A stretch of DNA of 64,000 nt, taken from positions 992,001-1,056,000 of the forward strand of contig NW_024104140.1 of the NCBI RefSeq assembly GCF_003945595.2, read 5' to 3'. The first letter of the stretch is position 1; each line of letters begins with the position of its first letter. Of this stretch, positions 60,901 to 64,000 are shown one piece after another. The DNA comes from Pipra filicauda. Its lineage: Eukaryota; Chordata; Aves; Passeriformes; Pipridae. The notes beneath the pieces are model-generated. The model saw nothing but the letters and a program-made list of their open reading frames with translations, searched no databases and was not told where the DNA came from. The translations under genes and the position numbers were made by a program.

Positions 60901-62921
60901 TTTATCTGCAAAAAAAAGCTGCAGTGGAGTTGAGCCAATTGATATTTTGCTGCTGCCAAAAGGGAGAACTGTGCTTCTCCCTTCTCCATCCCATCTGCAA
61001 GCCGTGCAGTCCTGTTTCTCCACATGACTGGGCAGCGTGTGCTCACAGAGCAGCCGTATCCCAGGCTGCATCCAAAGCAGTGTGGCCAGCAGGGTGAGAG
61101 AGGTGATTCTGCCCCTCTACTATGCTCTGGTGAGACCCCACCTGGCACACTGCATTCAGCTCTGGGGCCCTGCAACATAAGAAGGATGTGGACCTGTTAG
61201 AGTGAGTCCAGAGGAGGCCACAAAGATGGTCAGAGGGATGGAGCACCTCTCCTACAAAGACAGGCTGAGAAAGTTGGGACTGTTCATCCTTCATCCTGAA
61301 GAATAGAAGGTTGCATGGAGACCTCATAGCAGCCTTCTAGTACCTAAAGGGGGCCTACAAAAAGGCTGAAAAAGGTCTTTCTACAAGGGCATGTAGTGAC
61401 AGGCCAAGGGAGAATGGCCTTAAACTGAAAGAGGGCAGGTTTAGATTGGATATTAGGTAAAAATTTTCTGTTGTGAAGCTGGTGAGGAACAGGTTGCCCA
61501 GAGAAGCTGTGGGTGCCCCGTCTGTGGAAGTGTTCCAAGGCCAGGTAGGATGTGGCTTTGAGCAACCTGGTCTAGTGGAAGGTGTCCCTGCCCATGGCAG
61601 AGGGGACTTGAAACTGGGTGATCTTTAGGGTCCCTTCCAACCCAAACCATTCTATAAATCTGTGATTCTCAGCTTTTCCACGTATTAGGGCAGGTGTAGG
61701 TTATACCTGGTATTGCATTGCTTTGACTTCTAGAAATGGACAGAATATTTCTGCAGTGATGGTGGCAGAATGAATAGCTTTCTGTCATCTCAGCAGCTAC
61801 CGAGGATGAGAGGCCTGCTTTGCTGTTGAACGAGCTGTTTATTTTGGCTTATCCTGTCTCTTGAAACCAAAACCAGTGACAGAGTCCCTTCCAGTTGTTG
61901 AGAAGACAGGCCTTGCTGTGTCCACCTTTCTGCTCCCTTAGTAGCTGACCCTTGTTCTACCTCAGCTTCTACTATGTTTTTGATGAAGTTAGCTGATAGG
62001 TTCAATTATGTAGTGGTAAGATGCAGCAGAAAGGAGGAGGGACAAAGGGGAATGGGTAGTAGCATTGAGTTACTAGGTTCTCTGAACTCCATTTCATGGA
62101 ACTGCAGCCTGTGTTCTTGCTTCTTAGCTAACTGTGGATACTATTTGACCTAAGTCTTCAAGTAAGAGTAATTGCTACATTATTCAGGTTTTGATTTATT
62201 TGAGACATCAAGGGCTTGAGTTTCAAAGAGCCCTTAAAATGAAGCTGCTTAAAAATATCTCCAGTTGAGAAGCCAGACAAGGCAGGCCCAGAACTTTCTC
62301 TCAGTTTTGAAAGGGTGGGCTTTGGAATTTATTTTATTAATTTAAATCCTAGTTGTTTATGTTATTCCGAGGCCGTATAGCGAGGGAGTTGCGTTGCAAA
62401 CAGCCTTAAGCCTGAAAATGTACTTTTTTTTTTTTTCCCCCTCTTGTTCTTTCTAGTCTGAAGAATTTGCAGAACAGCCGGAAGATCCGCTGCCACCTCC
62501 CCCGCTGCCGCCGCCGCCGCCGCCTCCGCCGCCACCGCCACCGCCAGCAGCTCCGGTGCTACCCCCACCTCCGTCGACTCCTTTCCATTTGCCCCAGATA
62601 GATGCCAGGTTTGTAGACCCGAGTATTGGATTACTGATGCCTCCTCTCCAGACCCCTAGCAACCTCGCCGTTTTTTGTGACCATAACTATACCGTAGAGG
62701 ACACAGTCCATCAGCGGAAAAGAATTCAACAGCTGGAGGAACAGGTTGAAAAACTGCGGAAGAAGCTCAAGACGGCGCAGCAGCGATGCCGACGTCAGGA
62801 AAGGCAGATTGAAAAACTGAGAGAGGTCGTTCAGTTTCAGAAGGAAAAAGACATACTGGCAGGAAAAGGCTATGTGATTCTGCCTAATGACTGTTTTGAA
62901 GTTGTAGAAGTGCCTGCCTAG
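57901..62921 (+). CDS. THAP1: THAP1, THAP zinc-finger transcription factor (3 exons)
   Basis: The coding exons 57901-57971, 58335-58530 and 62457-62921 join in frame into 243 residues (human 213). The N-terminal THAP domain keeps the C2CH zinc ligands C5, C10, C54 and H57 and the AVPTIF box. It is followed by a proline-rich linker, the HCF-1-binding motif DHNY, and a basic coiled coil (about [20 protein letters not shown] onward) ending [15 protein letters not shown], almost as in human. THAP1 binds TNNGGGCA-type sites, recruits HCF-1 and OGT, controls proliferation and myelination genes, and is mutated in DYT6 dystonia. The extra length comes from a run of 13 prolines and neighbouring Pro-rich sequence at the start of exon 3. 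The ATG has G at -3 and +4. Gene order with RNF170 matches mammals, except for the Jun-like gene in between. Confidence 0.96.
57972..58334 (+). other. THAP1: THAP1 intron 1
   Basis: This 363-bp intron is GC-rich in its first half. It carries a polymorphism-prone microsatellite, (CAGA)n then (CATA)n, at 58078-58122. Confidence 0.88.
58078..58122. repeat. (CAGA)n-(CATA)n microsatellite
   Basis: Compound tetranucleotide repeat in THAP1 intron 1: about four CAGA units, a GTAC junction, then about five CATA units. Confidence 0.93.
58335..58530 (+). CDS. THAP1: THAP1 exon 2
   Basis: The acceptor is cttgcAG and the donor is GTAAAC. It encodes the rest of the THAP domain ([20 protein letters not shown], then [20 protein letters not shown] and AVPTIF), including C54 and H57. 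It ends EPGEK, residue 89. Confidence 0.96.
58531..62456 (+). other. THAP1: THAP1 intron 2
   Basis: A 3.9-kb intron with the CR1 fragment at 61085-61672 and a T-rich acceptor region (62425-62455). No other exon is recognised. Confidence 0.85.
61085..61672 (+). mobile_element. CR1 LINE 3'-end fragment in THAP1 intron 2
   Basis: This is the longest CR1 copy in the window (about 590 bp). It begins near 'tctgcccctctactatgctct' and runs through 'cacctggcacactgcattcagc', 'gttgcccagagaagctgtgg' and 'ttgagcaacctggtctagtgg' to 'cccttccaacccaaaccattct', ending 'atctgtgattct'. Frames inside it on the minus strand are spurious. Confidence 0.92.
62457..62921 (+). CDS. THAP1: THAP1 exon 3 (Pro-rich linker, HBM, coiled coil)
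   Basis: The acceptor is gttctttctAG after a long T tract. It encodes 154 residues, starting [19 protein letters not shown] (CCG/CCA/CCT)n stretch gives 13 consecutive prolines, and the exon continues to the HCF-1-binding DHNY and the coiled coil. The stop is at 62919-62921. Confidence 0.96.
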   Translation, partial: SEEFAEQPEDPLPPPPLPPPPPPPPPPPPPAAPVLPPPPSTPFHLPQIDARFVDPSIGLLMPPLQTPSNLAVFCDHNYTVEDTVHQRKRIQQLEEQVEKLRKKLKTAQQRCRRQERQIEKLREVVQFQKEKDILAGKGYVILPNDCFEVVEVPA

Positions 62922-64000
62922 AAGTCACGAACATCACTTTTCACTTTGGCAGGCCAAGAAATTTAGTTTAAAACCTAAGTTCTTTCTAATTCTGTATGTA
63001 AGAGTCTTCAGAATTCTAAAACAGTAAGTAAGCAGTCATACAAATGAGGTAATATTTTTTCTTCGCTGTCGTTTCAGTTTGATACACTTTTAATACATTG
63101 AAGATGCACACATCTCAGAATTAGAATATGCAGTGAATTTACAAAATCTGAATTCCTTTACAGAAGGAAAGTATGCAAGGTTGAATACACCTAGAAATTT
63201 ATTTTTTTTTTACAATGTCTTTCTTATGCTTAAAGGGAATGGAGATTGAATCTGGCTGAGAGTGAAGTTGAGGTGGTTGTACACCTGGTGCTTTGTCAAG
63301 GCATTTAACGTAGGCTTTGGTAATCCCCCAGTAAGTAATTTTCACTGATTTTTAGAAAGAGCAGAATTAGGTCAGCTAACAACATCTGCAAGTTTTTTAA
63401 CAAGTGCTGCAGAAAGATAGCTAAGATACACATTTCAGTCTGGGAAAACTTCCAACCTCAGTTTGCTATGCATTTGAAGCACTGCGAAAAGTCTAATTCC
63501 TGGATCCCTTTGGGTGAGGTATGTAAATGAACCTCGTCTTTTGGAGTAGCTGTTCAACACATGTGAGTTTTGAGGGCGGAGAGCTGTGGAAGCAGCTTTT
63601 GTGAAGTGGAAGGCTGAACTGAACGTGTATGTTGCTGAACTGTTGACAGGATCAAGAGGGCAAAGTACTGTTCATGGTGACTGCTTTGCAAAAGTACCCT
63701 GGTAACATACAGTCCCCAATATGTTGTAGTGTCATGTTCCCATAAGCACTGTAATGGGGAGAGTGTTACCCTGGTTTTAAATTGTTGCACTTAAGTCACA
63801 TGTGAACCCTGTGTAGCTTCAGGAGGTGAAAGTTTTTTTCTTATCCAAGGAGTCAGATATTTGTGACTGGCTCTGCAATATACTGTGGTTTTCTTTCTTT
63901 TGGTTTTTTTTTTTTTTTTCACTCCCCAATAGGCATCCACCAAAGGGCAATTAGGGAATTAGACTTTGGAGTTGCTTGGTGCTAGACTGGTTTATAACAT
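62922..64000 (+). other. THAP1: THAP1 3' UTR and beyond
   Basis: This is sequence after the THAP1 stop. I find no canonical AATAAA before the window edge, only weaker variants such as AATACA near 63093, so the transcript end may lie outside. No other gene is visible. Confidence 0.5.

Overview
This is a bird nuclear genome window. The evidence is CR1 LINE 3' tails, an avian ERVL-type LTR, and the conserved gene neighbourhood HOOK3 - RNF170 - THAP1, which in human lies on 8p11. The species cannot be fixed from the sequence. Small multi-exon genes, very GC-rich promoters and a GC-extreme intronless gene suit an avian microchromosome.

Layout. (1) 1-1.3 kb: a CpG island holding exon 1 of HOOK3 on the minus strand (only its first 19 codons lie inside the window). 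It is probably a shared divergent promoter with RNF170. (2) 1.0-22.3 kb: RNF170 on the plus strand, with six coding exons between 10,210 and 21,982 that give a 256-residue ER RING E3 ligase. CR1 copies lie in the 5' region and introns. (3) 22-41 kb: 3' UTR candidates, then a gene-poor stretch with ERV remnants, including a clear ERVL-type LTR near 37.9-38.7 kb and a 90-bp direct duplication. (4) 41-53 kb: AT-rich sequence with no recognisable coding exon and no CR1 that I could see. (5) 53.1-54.4 kb, minus strand: an intact intronless JUN-family bZIP gene in a CpG island. It matches none of JUN, JUNB or JUND cleanly. (6) 57-63 kb: THAP1 on the plus strand in three exons (243 residues). Its promoter carries a six-unit GC-rich minisatellite in which every unit has a THAP1-type recognition core.

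How the genes relate. HOOK3 (dynein cargo adaptor), RNF170 (ER-associated degradation of IP3 receptors) and THAP1 (zinc-finger transcription factor) keep the order and relative orientation known in mammals. The Jun-like gene between RNF170 and THAP1 is the unexpected item. As far as I know, mammals have no JUN gene there. It looks like a fourth Jun paralogue with an intact DNA-binding and zipper region but without the usual JNK acceptor sites and the SUMO lysine. The second highlight is the possible THAP1 autoregulatory array.
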